Assembly: GCA_035515475.1 (NCBI GenBank)
Contig: DATJBF010000005.1
Location: forward strand, 62,001 to 126,000
Length of the DNA: 64,000 nt
Direction of reading: 5' to 3'
From: DATJBF01 sp035515475
GTDB lineage: Bacteria > Verrucomicrobiota > Verrucomicrobiia > Palsa-1439
The translations under genes were made by a program, and so were the position numbers. Shown in pieces: positions 16,518 through 25,436 of this stretch. Position 1 is the first letter of the stretch. Each line of letters begins with the position of its first letter. The notes below the pieces were generated by a model. That model was not told where the DNA came from, did not search any database, and saw nothing but the letters and a program-made list of their open reading frames with translations.

Positions 16518-17895
16518 GCTCGCCCGCCGCGTCCAGCAAACCGTACTTCACCAGCCGCCGTCGCAACGCGTCGCGTTCGATGCCCAACAATTCCGCCGCG
16601 CGGGTTTGGTTGCCGCCGGCGCGCTCCATCGCCTGCAGGACGAGTTCGCGTTCGACTTCGGCCAGCGCCACGCCCCGGCCGGGCAGTTCGACCACCCATT
16701 TCCCGTTCTTCTTCACGCCGGCCCGGATTTCAGGAGGGAGATGCTTGGGCTGAATGACGTCGTCGGATTCCAGGATGACCAACCGTTCGACGGCGTTGCG
16801 CAACTCGCGGACGTTCCCCGGCCAATCGTAACACCGCAGCGCGTCCCCGGCCTCGGGGGACAATTGTTTCGGCGACTTCTTGAATTCTTCGGCAAAGTGC
16901 TTGAGAAAATGTTCGGCCAATTGGGGAATGTCCTCGCGTCGTTCTCGCAACGGCGGGATGTCGACCGAGATCACCTTCAGTCGATAGAGCAAGTCTTGGC
17001 GGAACTCACCACGCGCCACGGTTTCGGTGAGGTTCTTGTTGGTGCAGGCGATGACGCGGACATCCACCGCGATGTCCTGCGTACCGCCGACCCGGCGAAA
17101 TTGCCGGGTCTCGAGTACGCGCAGCAACTTGGCCTGCATCGCCGGTTTGAGGTCGCCGATTTCATCGAGCAGCAACGTGCCGCCGTCGGCCAACTCGAAT
17201 AACCCTTTCCGGGACGTCTTCGCGTCGGTGAACGCGCCGCGCTCGTGGCCGAACAATTCGCTTTCGAACAGGTTTTCCGGCACGGCCGAGCAATTGATGT
17301 CGAGGAACGGATGTTCGGCGCGTCGGCCGCCGAAATGGATCGCCCGCGCGGCCAGTTCCTTGCCCGTCCCGTTCTCGCCTTCGATCAGCACCGTGGTCGC
17401 GTCGCTTTCGGCAATCTTGGCGAGCAACTCGCGCGCAGCACGCATCGGGGGGCTTTGGCCGACGAGATTCTCCAGACCAAACTTCCGCGCCTGTTGGCGT
17501 TGCAGGCGGGCGACTTCACGGCGCAGCTTTAATTCCCCGCGCGCCTTGTCCAGCGCCACGCGGACCTCATCGAAGTCGAACGGCTTGCACAGATAATTGT
17601 GGGCGCCGAGCCGGACGCATTCCACCGCGCGGGCGATGCCCGTATCGGCGGTCAACATGATGACGGCGATTTCCTTTCCGAGATTCTTGATTTCCTGCAG
17701 CACCTGGACGCCGTCCATGCCGGGCAGGCGCAGATCGAGCAGCACCAGATCGTACCCATCGTTGCGGATCAGGTTGAGTCCTTCCTCGCCGCTGGGGGAG
17801 GTCTCCACCTCGTAGCCTTCGCGCATCAGCTTTTGCTGAAGCGACCAGCGCACCAGCTTCTCATCGTCAATGACCAATACTTTGGCTCTAGCCAT
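16498..17895 (-). CDS. NtrC-family sigma-54-dependent response regulator
   Basis: 465 residues in three domains: a receiver with phosphoacceptor D54 (LVLLDLRLPGMDG), a AAA+ domain with Walker A GENGTGKE, the sigma-54 contact loop as GAFTDA (a variant of GAFTGA), Walker B GTLLLDEIGDL, and a C-terminal Fis-type helix-turn-helix (GNQTRAAELLGIERDALRRR). It activates transcription by sigma-54 RNA polymerase when phosphorylated. The ATG at 17895 overlaps the histidine kinase stop by eight bases, so the kinase is its partner. The nearest candidate target is the sigma-54-like promoter at 16180-16194. Confidence 0.95.
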   Translation of the reverse strand: MARAKVLVIDDEKLVRWSLQQKLMREGYEVETSPSGEEGLNLIRNDGYDLVLLDLRLPGMDGVQVLQEIKNLGKEIAVIMLTADTGIARAVECVRLGAHNYLCKPFDFDEVRVALDKARGELKLRREVARLQRQQARKFGLENLVGQSPPMRAARELLAKIAESDATTVLIEGENGTGKELAARAIHFGGRRAEHPFLDINCSAVPENLFESELFGHERGAFTDAKTSRKGLFELADGGTLLLDEIGDLKPAMQAKLLRVLETRQFRRVGGTQDIAVDVRVIACTNKNLTETVARGEFRQDLLYRLKVISVDIPPLRERREDIPQLAEHFLKHFAEEFKKSPKQLSPEAGDALRCYDWPGNVRELRNAVERLVILESDDVIQPKHLPPEIRAGVKKNGKWVVELPGRGVALAEVERELVLQAMERAGGNQTRAAELLGIERDALRRRLVKYGLLDAAGEPSAATC

Positions 17896-19402
17896 GGCTG
17901 AATACCTCCTCCCGTACGTCCGCTTCGGACGGAGCCCAGGCGGCAAATTCCAGGGTGAACGTGCTTCCCCGGCCGACGTCGCTGGTCACTTCAATCACGC
18001 CCCGGTGTTTTTCCACGATGGTCCGGGTAATGGCCAATCCCAGTCCTGTGCCGCGGTGTTTCGTCGTGAAGAACGGCGAGAAAATCTTCCGCAGGTTCTC
18101 CGGCGCGATGCCGTTGCCCGTGTCGCAGATGCTGACGCGGACGGACCGATCGTGACCGGGCCGCAACACTTTGTTCAACGTTTCCGCGCGCACCGTCAAC
18201 GTACCGCCGTCGGGCATCGCTTGAACGGCGTTCAGGAGGACGTTCAGGACCGCCTGTTGAACTTGGGAACTATCGGCGCAGATCGGTGGCAGGTCGGCCG
18301 GACACTGCTCGACAATTCGCACGTGCTGCTTCTGAGCGTCGGGCCGAATCAGCCCGAGCATGGGCTTGATGATATCGCTCACGGCGCAGGCCGCGATCTC
18401 CGGGTCGCGCTGGCGCGAGAAATCCAGCAACTCCCGCAAGGTGGCGTTCAAGCGCGCGATCTGCCGCCGGATTTCGGCGACAATCTCGCCCTGCTGTCCG
18501 TTGCCGCCGTTTTCCGACAGCACTTCCACTGCCGCGCCGATGCCGGCCAACGGATTGCGGATCTCGTGGGCGATGCCCGCGGCCAGTTCGCCAATCGAGG
18601 CGAGCTTGCCCGCTTGTTGGATCTGCTTCTCGTGCGACTCGTGCAATTCGCGTTTGGCGGCATCGAGGCTCTGCAGCATCCGGTTGAAACCGGTGGCGAG
18701 CTCGCCGATTTCATCTTTGGTCTGCGCGGCGACCCGAACGTTGAGGTCGCCGGCCTGGACCTTGCGCATTTGTTCCAAGACCTGACTGACGGGTTGAGTG
18801 ACCAGCCGGACGATGAGCAGCCACAACACAACGCCGACCAGCACGAAGATCACCACGCCGTAGGCGATGAGCAGATTGCGGTTGCTGGCCACGCTGGCTT
18901 CGGCGGGCGCGAGGGACCGTTCCAGGACAATCGCGCCGTTGTATCGCTGCCGGGGATCGTGACATTTCTGGCAGCTGTCGACGTTGGTGACCGGGCGCAT
19001 GGCGACGGCGAGACGTTCGCCGTTTTCGGTCCGCTCCCCCTGCAGCACACGGCCTTCGCCGAACAATTCCGGCGGCACGGTCATTACGGCGTGCTCGATC
19101 TCCTGGGTTTCGGTCGAGAACGCCACCGTGCCGTCGACGCGGATCACGCGGCCCCGGCGGATTTCGTCGCTGGCCTGCATCCGCATGAGGAATCCCTGCA
19201 ACTCCAGATGGCGATCGCTGAGCATCACGCCGTTGAGGTACTCGTGCACCATCGAGGCCGCGATGAGATTCTGCGCCTGGGTGCGCTCGTGCCACCATTC
19301 GCTTTGGACGCGAATCACGAAATACGTGTAGATCCCGATTACCATGGCAACCGTTACGCCGACGGCCACGAGAACTTTCGCCGTGAGATTACGTCGCAGC
19401 AT
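17888..19402 (-). CDS. Sensor histidine kinase with a periplasmic c-type haem motif
   Basis: 504 residues. Membrane helices at about 8-30 and 176-200 enclose a periplasmic sensor of about 145 residues that carries one CXXCH (CQKCH, 144-148) near its end, as in Tll0287/DUF3365-like haem sensors. Then HAMP (about 195-255), the dimerisation histidine H279 in AAGIAHEIRNPL, the N box (NVLLNAVQAMPDGG), and ATP-binding G boxes (DTGNGI, GTGLGLAI). The ATG at 19402 overlaps the NrfD gene end by 14 bases. It probably senses redox potential or a haem ligand in the periplasm and phosphorylates the NtrC-type regulator. That the haem is the sensor is inference. Confidence 0.9.
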   Translation of the reverse strand: MLRRNLTAKVLVAVGVTVAMVIGIYTYFVIRVQSEWWHERTQAQNLIAASMVHEYLNGVMLSDRHLELQGFLMRMQASDEIRRGRVIRVDGTVAFSTETQEIEHAVMTVPPELFGEGRVLQGERTENGERLAVAMRPVTNVDSCQKCHDPRQRYNGAIVLERSLAPAEASVASNRNLLIAYGVVIFVLVGVVLWLLIVRLVTQPVSQVLEQMRKVQAGDLNVRVAAQTKDEIGELATGFNRMLQSLDAAKRELHESHEKQIQQAGKLASIGELAAGIAHEIRNPLAGIGAAVEVLSENGGNGQQGEIVAEIRRQIARLNATLRELLDFSRQRDPEIAACAVSDIIKPMLGLIRPDAQKQHVRIVEQCPADLPPICADSSQVQQAVLNVLLNAVQAMPDGGTLTVRAETLNKVLRPGHDRSVRVSICDTGNGIAPENLRKIFSPFFTTKHRGTGLGLAITRTIVEKHRGVIEVTSDVGRGSTFTLEFAAWAPSEADVREEVFSHG

Positions 19403-20666
19403 GCCGGGCCTCCCGGGCCACCCCGACGGATGTTGGCGAAACCGGCGCACCGGCCGCCGGGTGCTCAAACAGCGGCAGGTAGCGGGCGGCCAGGCCAAAA
19501 ATGACCAGGCCAAACGAGAGCAGATTCAACGTGATCACGATCTCGATCCACGAGGGAAAATAATGCGAGCCGGTGGCGGGCAACAGGCCGATCCAGGCCA
19601 CGTTGAGCCGGTTGAGAATTACTCCGACGATCACCGGGATCGCGGCGGCAAACGCCCAGCGCCGGCGGCCCGACCACCGGGTCTTCAGCAGCACGAACAA
19701 CGGCAGCGTCAGCAGCACCATCTCCACCGTGAACGTGAATCCTTGGAGCGGATAGGCGAACACGTCCACCCACGCGTTCCGCGCCGTGAGATCGGCAATG
19801 CGCAGGAACAAATACAACATCAGGAACGGGGTCATGCTCTTCGCCAGCACCGTCAGCACCTTCGGATCCAGTGGCCGCCGGAACATCCAAAACGACAACG
19901 CCGAAACGAAAATCGCCATCGCGAAACCGGAGACCAATGCGCTGATGAAGAAAAACACGGGAATGAACGGCGAATACCACAACGGCAGCAGCTTCTCGGG
20001 CACGATCAGAAACAACGAGCCGAGCGACGATTGATGCACGGTCGACAGCACCACGCCGCAGATCACAGCAGGAACGGTCACGGCGTGGACGAAATGCTCC
20101 AGGCGATGCCAGCCGAGCTTCTGGAGAACAATCGGCGCAAACTCCACGGTCAACACGCACGTGTACAGGATCACGCACCACGAGACCTCGAAGAGCACGG
20201 ACCGATGCTGCCAGCTCACAATGGGCATCCAGATTTTGTAGTAGCGTCCGAGATCGACGATCAAGGCTCCCGACGCCGACAGCGTGTAGCAGAGATAAGC
20301 GGCCAGGACGATGGGACGCAGGATCGGGTAGAAGGTCCGAATGCGAAACACGTACGCCATGCACGCGGTCAGAAACCCGCCGGCGGCAAAGGCGATTCCG
20401 CACAGAACCATCGCCTTCCACAAGCCCCACGGAAAAGCGTTTGTGAGGTTCGTGACGGCTCCCAACCCGAGCGTGTAGCGCGTCGCAAACGCATATCCGC
20501 CGAGACCCCACAGCGCAATCAGGAACGCCCACCCGACGACGGCGGCGGAGAACGATCGCGGACGTTGCCGGCCTTCGAGGAACCAGCACGCGACCACCGC
20601 CAGACCCGCCATGACCAGCGCGGCGAAAATGCGAAACAGAATGAGCAGGAAATCCATTTCAGCCAT
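19389..20666 (-). CDS. NrfD/HybB-type quinol-interacting membrane subunit
   Basis: 425 residues with about ten membrane helices and no cofactor motifs, the NrfD/PsrC/HybB pattern of membrane subunits that bind menaquinol. Typical stretches are GLWKAMVLCGIAFAAGG, SVLFEVSWCVILYT, and the C-terminal PATGSHYFPSWIEI close to HybB-type endings. It is the third subunit of a module with the ferredoxin-like protein and the octahaem cytochrome upstream (overlap of eight bases with the former). By analogy with Geobacter Cbc4 (CbcSTU) the module would oxidise quinol and reduce a periplasmic cytochrome; Hmc and Qrc are other comparisons. Confidence 0.88.
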   Translation of the reverse strand: MAEMDFLLILFRIFAALVMAGLAVVACWFLEGRQRPRSFSAAVVGWAFLIALWGLGGYAFATRYTLGLGAVTNLTNAFPWGLWKAMVLCGIAFAAGGFLTACMAYVFRIRTFYPILRPIVLAAYLCYTLSASGALIVDLGRYYKIWMPIVSWQHRSVLFEVSWCVILYTCVLTVEFAPIVLQKLGWHRLEHFVHAVTVPAVICGVVLSTVHQSSLGSLFLIVPEKLLPLWYSPFIPVFFFISALVSGFAMAIFVSALSFWMFRRPLDPKVLTVLAKSMTPFLMLYLFLRIADLTARNAWVDVFAYPLQGFTFTVEMVLLTLPLFVLLKTRWSGRRRWAFAAAIPVIVGVILNRLNVAWIGLLPATGSHYFPSWIEIVITLNLLSFGLVIFGLAARYLPLFEHPAAGAPVSPTSVGVAREARHAAT

Positions 20667-21564
20667 GCGTTTCCTTCCGGCTGCGCAGACGGGACACGGC
20701 GCTGAGGATCAATCCCAGCCCGATCACAATGTAGGGAACCTTTGCCAGCCAGTTCCAGGTCAAGGCGGGCAGGGGCGTCGTCGGCAGGCCCGTGGGCAGA
20801 CCGAGTTGCTCCACGGGGATATCCGACAGGTACAACCACGAGGTTCCTCCCACCACGCGGTCGCCAAATAACGTGACGTACCGTTTGGGTTGCGCGGCGA
20901 CGCGGGCCCGGGCTTCCTGCAAGATGTCCCGGTGTTTTCCATACTTCAACGCGCCCGTCGGACAGGCGGCCACGCAGGCGGGCAAAAGCCCGGCGGCCGT
21001 TCGGTCGTCACAGAAATCGCACTTGTTCACGCGAGGAGTCAACGCGTTGTCCCACTCGTATTTCGGCACGTTGAACGGGCACGCCAGAAGACAGTAGCGG
21101 CAACCGATGCATCGGTCGTCCCGCCAGACAACGGAACCGCGAGCCGTCTTCTCCAGCGCGGCGACGGGACAGACCGAAACGCAGGCGGGCTCCAGACAAT
21201 GCATGCATTGCCGTTTCACGGGGACCTGACGCATCGATCCCTCGGACGTGGGAACGTCGCGGAAATCCACAAACGTCCGCGATTTGAACGTCAGCTTGCC
21301 GTCGCCGGGCCCGTACCCGAACGTTGCGGGCGCCAACCCCGGATAGCCCTGCCGCACCAAGCAAGCGTTCTCGCAAGCCCGGCATCCAATGCACCGCGTG
21401 AGATCGACCAGCACCGCGCCGTCCCGGCTCGCGTCGTGGGACCCGCTTTCGGCTGACGACGCGGTCGCACCGGCCGCCAGCAGCGACAGCCCGGCCATGC
21501 CCCGGCGACAAAACGTGCGCCGCGAGATGCGCTGGGCAAACAGATGATGGCGTGGCTCCGTCAT
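20659..21564 (-). CDS. Tat-exported four-cluster ferredoxin subunit (HybA/NrfC-like)
   Basis: 301 residues. A twin-arginine signal (ISRRTFCRRGMAG) at the N-terminus is followed by four cysteine groups for [4Fe-4S] clusters: CIGCRACENAC, CMHCLEPACVSVC, CIGCRYCLLAC and CDFCDDRTAAGLLPAC with CVAACP. A C-terminal membrane helix (YIVIGLGLILSAV) is the HybA-type anchor. It passes electrons between the NrfD-type subunit and the octahaem cytochrome. Its ATG overlaps the octahaem gene's stop as ATGA, so the three are one translational unit. Confidence 0.92.
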   Translation of the reverse strand: MTEPRHHLFAQRISRRTFCRRGMAGLSLLAAGATASSAESGSHDASRDGAVLVDLTRCIGCRACENACLVRQGYPGLAPATFGYGPGDGKLTFKSRTFVDFRDVPTSEGSMRQVPVKRQCMHCLEPACVSVCPVAALEKTARGSVVWRDDRCIGCRYCLLACPFNVPKYEWDNALTPRVNKCDFCDDRTAAGLLPACVAACPTGALKYGKHRDILQEARARVAAQPKRYVTLFGDRVVGGTSWLYLSDIPVEQLGLPTGLPTTPLPALTWNWLAKVPYIVIGLGLILSAVSRLRSRKETHG

Positions 21565-22571
21565 GGTTCCTTCGCGTCGGGAGGTTGGTTGTGCGCGGAC
21601 GGATCCCGCGCCGGACCCGAATCACGGTCCTGTTTGCGGGCCCGGAAATGGGGCACGGCATACCCGCAGAATACTCCCAAGAGAAACGCCAGGGCGATCA
21701 ACGGGACAAACACACGTTGGTTTGCCTGCAAGTCGGCGCGCAGCTTGGCAGCCTGTTCCTCCAGGGAGCCAACCTTGTTCTCCAAGGCCTCGGGGTTGGC
21801 CGCTTTGAGCCGGGCCACTTCCTGTTCGAGCGTAGCCGTCTCATGGCTTTGGTGGACCATTTCCCGATGGCATCGGATGCAGGTCTCCGCGCCGACCGTG
21901 AAGGTGTGGCCGCGGACGCCCGTTCCGCGGATTTTCGGCGTGCCCGTCGCCAACTCAGGCATGTGGCAGGTAATACAGTGCAGTCCTTGGGAGTGATGCG
22001 TCGCGTGGGTGAAATCCTTGAGTTGTTCGGCGTGACAGGTGCCGCACATCTGGTCGGGATCGTCTTTGCGCAACGCCATGCTATGCATTTTATGACAATC
22101 AAAACAGCGGACGTTTTTCTGGCCGTGGGCGCTGACGCGCCATTCCCCATAGGTGATGCTGTGGCACGCCTGGCAGACGTCCGAGGTCACCGGCAACGCC
22201 ATCTTCTCCTTGTCGGGATGATCGTCCTTCGCCGGGCCGTGACAGGATTCACAACTCACGCCGTCGTGAGAGAATTGCCCGGTTTTCCGGTCGTACTGGC
22301 TGGTGTGGCAGACGAGGCATTCCCACTTGTTTCCCTGCTGCTCGCGGATCGCCAGGAACTCGGGATTGACCGCCCGTGCGTGGGCCGAGGCCGCCCAATC
22401 CTTGGTGTCCTGTTCGTGGCAGAGCGCGCACCGGTCAGACGCTTTCTCCTCGTCCGCCCACGTCGTCATTACGCCCCAAATGACCAATGCCGAAATCCCA
22501 ATGACCAGATACCGGCAAAATCCGAATGGCAGAAACAGGGGCGCGCGACGTGTTTTTTTGGTGATCGTCAT
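21561..22571 (-). CDS. Membrane-anchored octahaem cytochrome c
   Basis: 336 residues. An N-terminal signal anchor (about 20-38) precedes eight CXXCH motifs: CALCH, CLVCH, CESCH, CQACH, CFDCH, CGTCH, CITCH, CIRCH. Then comes a heptad-rich stretch (about 240-285, containing LEQEVARLKAANPEALENKV) and a membrane helix at about 287-306 with a charged tail. It is periplasmic, anchored at both ends, and forms a three-gene module with the FeS and NrfD proteins, like CbcS with CbcT and CbcU. ATGA overlaps couple it to the genes on both sides. Confidence 0.88.
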   Translation of the reverse strand: MTITKKTRRAPLFLPFGFCRYLVIGISALVIWGVMTTWADEEKASDRCALCHEQDTKDWAASAHARAVNPEFLAIREQQGNKWECLVCHTSQYDRKTGQFSHDGVSCESCHGPAKDDHPDKEKMALPVTSDVCQACHSITYGEWRVSAHGQKNVRCFDCHKMHSMALRKDDPDQMCGTCHAEQLKDFTHATHHSQGLHCITCHMPELATGTPKIRGTGVRGHTFTVGAETCIRCHREMVHQSHETATLEQEVARLKAANPEALENKVGSLEEQAAKLRADLQANQRVFVPLIALAFLLGVFCGYAVPHFRARKQDRDSGPARDPSAHNQPPDAKEP

Positions 22572-24607
22572 TTGGTTGTTCCTTGGTCCTTCGGTGCTTG
22601 GTCATTGGTCGTTTCCGCCAATCCCTGCGGTTCATCCCGCCGTTTCTTCCCGATGAGCCACGACGGATTCATCGGGTATTCCTTCGGGTCGAAAATGACC
22701 CAGTAGAAGTGCCACACCAGGATCGCCAGCGTTGCCAGTAGCGCCTCGTAGAAGTGGATCACCTGGGCCACGTCGTGCCACACTTTTGGCAGGAGCCGCA
22801 ACACCGTGTTGGTGAAAATCAACATCGCGCCGGTGATGATCATGACCACCGAACCCCAGACCAGCGCCCAGTACTCCGCTTTCTCGACATAGTTCCAGCG
22901 CCGGTGCGGCGGTGGCGTCTTGCGCAAGCCGAGGTTGTACGCCAGTTGGGCGACGGCGTCCCGCAGATCATGCGGCACCATCCACAACGCCCACAAGTAG
23001 CTGCGGCCCCGGCGGGTACCGACCAGTGTGAACAAATGGGCCACGAACAATACCGCGAAGGTCCAACCGCAGACGCGGTGGATCATCCCGCGGACGTAGG
23101 CCCCCGTTTCTCCGAACGCTCGGAACGGCCAGCTCCACACCGCGTCGGGGAATTTGTGCGCGAACCCGGTATAGGCCAACAGGACGAACAGTACCAGCAG
23201 CAACCAATGTTGGGCGCGGGCCAGCCGGGTCAATCGCAGTTCCGCGTGCGCATCGGCGTTTACCGCACGGATATGGGCGCGAGTTTTCCGCAGATAGTCG
23301 AGCGAATTAAACGCCACCATCCCGCCGATGGTCACAACGATCAGCACGATGTAGAGCCGCGAAATGAAATTCACGAGGAACGGTTTGCCCTCCGCCGCGC
23401 CGGGCGGGGCATGAATTTTGAAGAACTCCGCGCTTAACCGCGTGCCGATGCCCGGATGACACTTGCCACACGTTTGCGGCAGATTCTTCGGATTGATGGT
23501 GGAAAGCGGGTCGCTGGCGGGGAGGATGTCGTGCACGCCGTGGCAGGAAGCGCAATTGGCCGCGGTGAGATCGCCGCCCTGCAATGCCAAACCGTGAAAG
23601 CTTTGGATGTAGGTCGTGAACACGTTCGGGGGCAAGCGGTACTGCGTGATGATCCGCTGCGCCGCGTGACACTGCCCGCAGGTCTCGGGAATATTGGCCG
23701 GGGAAACCCGGGACGTCGCCAGTTTGACGGCCTGGATGGTGTGCTCGCCGTGGCAATCGGTGCACACGGGCGCATCGCGCACGCCCCGCTTGACCGCCTG
23801 GCCGTGAACGCTGCGCAAATAGGTCTCTTCGACGTTCTCATGGCATTTCCCGCAGGTGTTGGGCACGTTCTGCCAGTACAACTTCGACTGCGGGTTGGTC
23901 GATTTGTGCAGGTCGTGCGAGCCATGGCAATCCGTGCAGACCGCTGCGTTCAGTTCGTGTTTCTTCAACAGCGCGATGCCGTGGACGCTCTCTTCGTAGC
24001 TCACGATCGGGCTGCGCTGGCGCAAATGAAATTTCTCCATCTCCGCCGTGTTGCCGTGGCATCGGCCACAGGTGTTGGGGATGTTGGTTCGATACACGGG
24101 CGAGGCGGGGTCGCGGTAATTCAGCAACTCGTGGGGATTGCCGTGGCAATCCCGGCACGACGCCGCTTCCGAAACGCCCTTGTGAACGGCCTGGCCGTGA
24201 TCGCTGTTCAGATAGATCTGCGTCTCCACCCGATGGCACTGGCCGCAACTGACGGGCTTGAGATGTTCCGCGTGCGGCACGTCCGTGATATCGGTATGGC
24301 AACTCGTGCACAGGTTTTTCCCGTGAATCGAGCGCGAGAATTTCTCTTCATCGATGAACAGCGAGACCACCTTACCTGCGGCGTTCGTTTCGACGAGCGT
24401 CTGATCAGAATGGCAGAGGAAACAGTCGGAATTTTCAATGGCCCGAGCGCTGGCGGCAACCGATAGAGCAGCGATGAGGAAGGCGCATCCCTGCGCCCTG
24501 ATCCTCTTCGCCGACCAGCGGGGGCGAGGAGATGCTTGGGGCGCGTTCTCTCTCCCCGGGACGCACGGGAGCGGGTTCGCCGCCAACGTTAACTCATGCC
24601 GTCGCAT
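22568..24607 (-). CDS. 11-haem cytochrome c fused to a b561-type membrane domain (CbcL-like)
   Basis: 679 residues. After a signal sequence the first two thirds carry eleven CXXCH motifs: CFLCH, CTSCH, CGQCH, CRDCH, CGRCH, CTDCH, CGKCH, CTDCH, CGQCH, CASCH, CGKCH. The rest (about 400-650) has five or so membrane helices with histidines placed as in dihaem cytochrome b561/b6 proteins (RAQHWLLLVLFVLLAYTG, IHRVCGWTFAVLFVAHLF, AQVIHFYEALLATLAILVWH). This is the architecture of Geobacter CbcL, which oxidises menaquinol for respiration at low potential, though CbcL has nine c-haems. The ATG at 24607 overlaps the ccsA 3' end; the native start could be slightly further in. Confidence 0.88.
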   Translation of the reverse strand: MRRHELTLAANPLPCVPGRENAPQASPRPRWSAKRIRAQGCAFLIAALSVAASARAIENSDCFLCHSDQTLVETNAAGKVVSLFIDEEKFSRSIHGKNLCTSCHTDITDVPHAEHLKPVSCGQCHRVETQIYLNSDHGQAVHKGVSEAASCRDCHGNPHELLNYRDPASPVYRTNIPNTCGRCHGNTAEMEKFHLRQRSPIVSYEESVHGIALLKKHELNAAVCTDCHGSHDLHKSTNPQSKLYWQNVPNTCGKCHENVEETYLRSVHGQAVKRGVRDAPVCTDCHGEHTIQAVKLATSRVSPANIPETCGQCHAAQRIITQYRLPPNVFTTYIQSFHGLALQGGDLTAANCASCHGVHDILPASDPLSTINPKNLPQTCGKCHPGIGTRLSAEFFKIHAPPGAAEGKPFLVNFISRLYIVLIVVTIGGMVAFNSLDYLRKTRAHIRAVNADAHAELRLTRLARAQHWLLLVLFVLLAYTGFAHKFPDAVWSWPFRAFGETGAYVRGMIHRVCGWTFAVLFVAHLFTLVGTRRGRSYLWALWMVPHDLRDAVAQLAYNLGLRKTPPPHRRWNYVEKAEYWALVWGSVVMIITGAMLIFTNTVLRLLPKVWHDVAQVIHFYEALLATLAILVWHFYWVIFDPKEYPMNPSWLIGKKRRDEPQGLAETTNDQAPKDQGTTK

Positions 24608-25436
24608 AACTGTGCAGTCCACTGAGCAGGTAGTTGACGCCGAAGTAGGTGAAGATGACCGAGGCAAACCCGATGACCGAGATCCACGCCGCGCGCTGGC
24701 CTTTCCAGCCGCGCATGAACCGGCAGTGCAAGAACACGGCGTAGATCAACCACGTGATCAGCGACCAGGTTTCCTTCGGGTCCCAACTCCAGTAGGTGCC
24801 CCACGCGGAATTCGCCCACACCGCGCCGCTGATGATGCCGACCGTCAGGAACAGGAACCCGAACGAAATCGTCTTGGCCGTGGCCGCGTCGAACGCATCC
24901 ACGTAGTCAATGGTGGCACGGGCTTCCGTGCCTGTGCGTCCACGGACCGGTACGCCCGTGCCACCTCGGATTCGGACCGCCACGAGATATCCGACGCTCG
25001 CCGCAAACGCGACCGCGAACGCACCGTAGCCGAGGAAGCAGGTGAACACGTGCACCGTCAGCCAGTTCGACCGCAAGGCGGGCATCAACGGCTTGATCGT
25101 CGAATCCTGATACGTGCTCGCATACGCCAGCGTCAGCACCGCCAGCAACGCCGTCGCCGCTCCCAACGCGGGAATCTCGCGGCGGACCCGCAACGCCAGG
25201 TAGACGACCACGACCGCCCACGCGAACAACACGAGCGATTCGAACATGTTGCTGAACGGCGCCCGGCCCGCGCTGATCCAACGCAGGACGAGATAAACCG
25301 TCTGCGCGATCAGCCCGGCCGACAGCAGCCCGGTCGCCGCGGTCGCAAAGCGGCGTTTACTGGAAAACAGGTTCGCCGCCGCAAGCAGCAGCGCCGTCAG
25401 ATAGCCAGCCAGGCTGAGATTGAATGCGAACGTCAT
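24594..25436 (-). CDS. ccsA: Cytochrome c maturation protein CcsA/ResC (system II haem handling)
   Basis: 280 residues with about eight membrane helices. The haem-handling tryptophan-rich WWD motif is intact (WANSAWGTYWSWDPKETW), and periplasmic histidines flank it. Together with ResB it exports haem and attaches it to CXXCH motifs. The ATG at 25436 gives the first membrane helix at once; it lies inside the hemA 3' end (80-base overlap). About 18 residues near the middle (RGGTGVPVRGRTGTEA) come from a short inverted-repeat element inserted in frame in a loop (24912-24965). Confidence 0.92.
   Translation of the reverse strand: MTFAFNLSLAGYLTALLLAAANLFSSKRRFATAATGLLSAGLIAQTVYLVLRWISAGRAPFSNMFESLVLFAWAVVVVYLALRVRREIPALGAATALLAVLTLAYASTYQDSTIKPLMPALRSNWLTVHVFTCFLGYGAFAVAFAASVGYLVAVRIRGGTGVPVRGRTGTEARATIDYVDAFDAATAKTISFGFLFLTVGIISGAVWANSAWGTYWSWDPKETWSLITWLIYAVFLHCRFMRGWKGQRAAWISVIGFASVIFTYFGVNYLLSGLHSYATA
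24912..24965. repeat. 54-base inverted-repeat element in frame inside ccsA
   Basis: GGTGGCACGGGC at 24912-24923 pairs perfectly with GCCCGTGCCACC at 24954-24965. The length is a multiple of three and adds 18 codons to a loop of CcsA without breaking the frame. Confidence 0.7.

Noticed and set aside
17870..19504. 544-codon rightward open frame opposite the histidine kinase gene
   Set aside because: It is the antisense of a gene with clear kinase motifs; its translation is His/Arg/Gln-rich without any domain.
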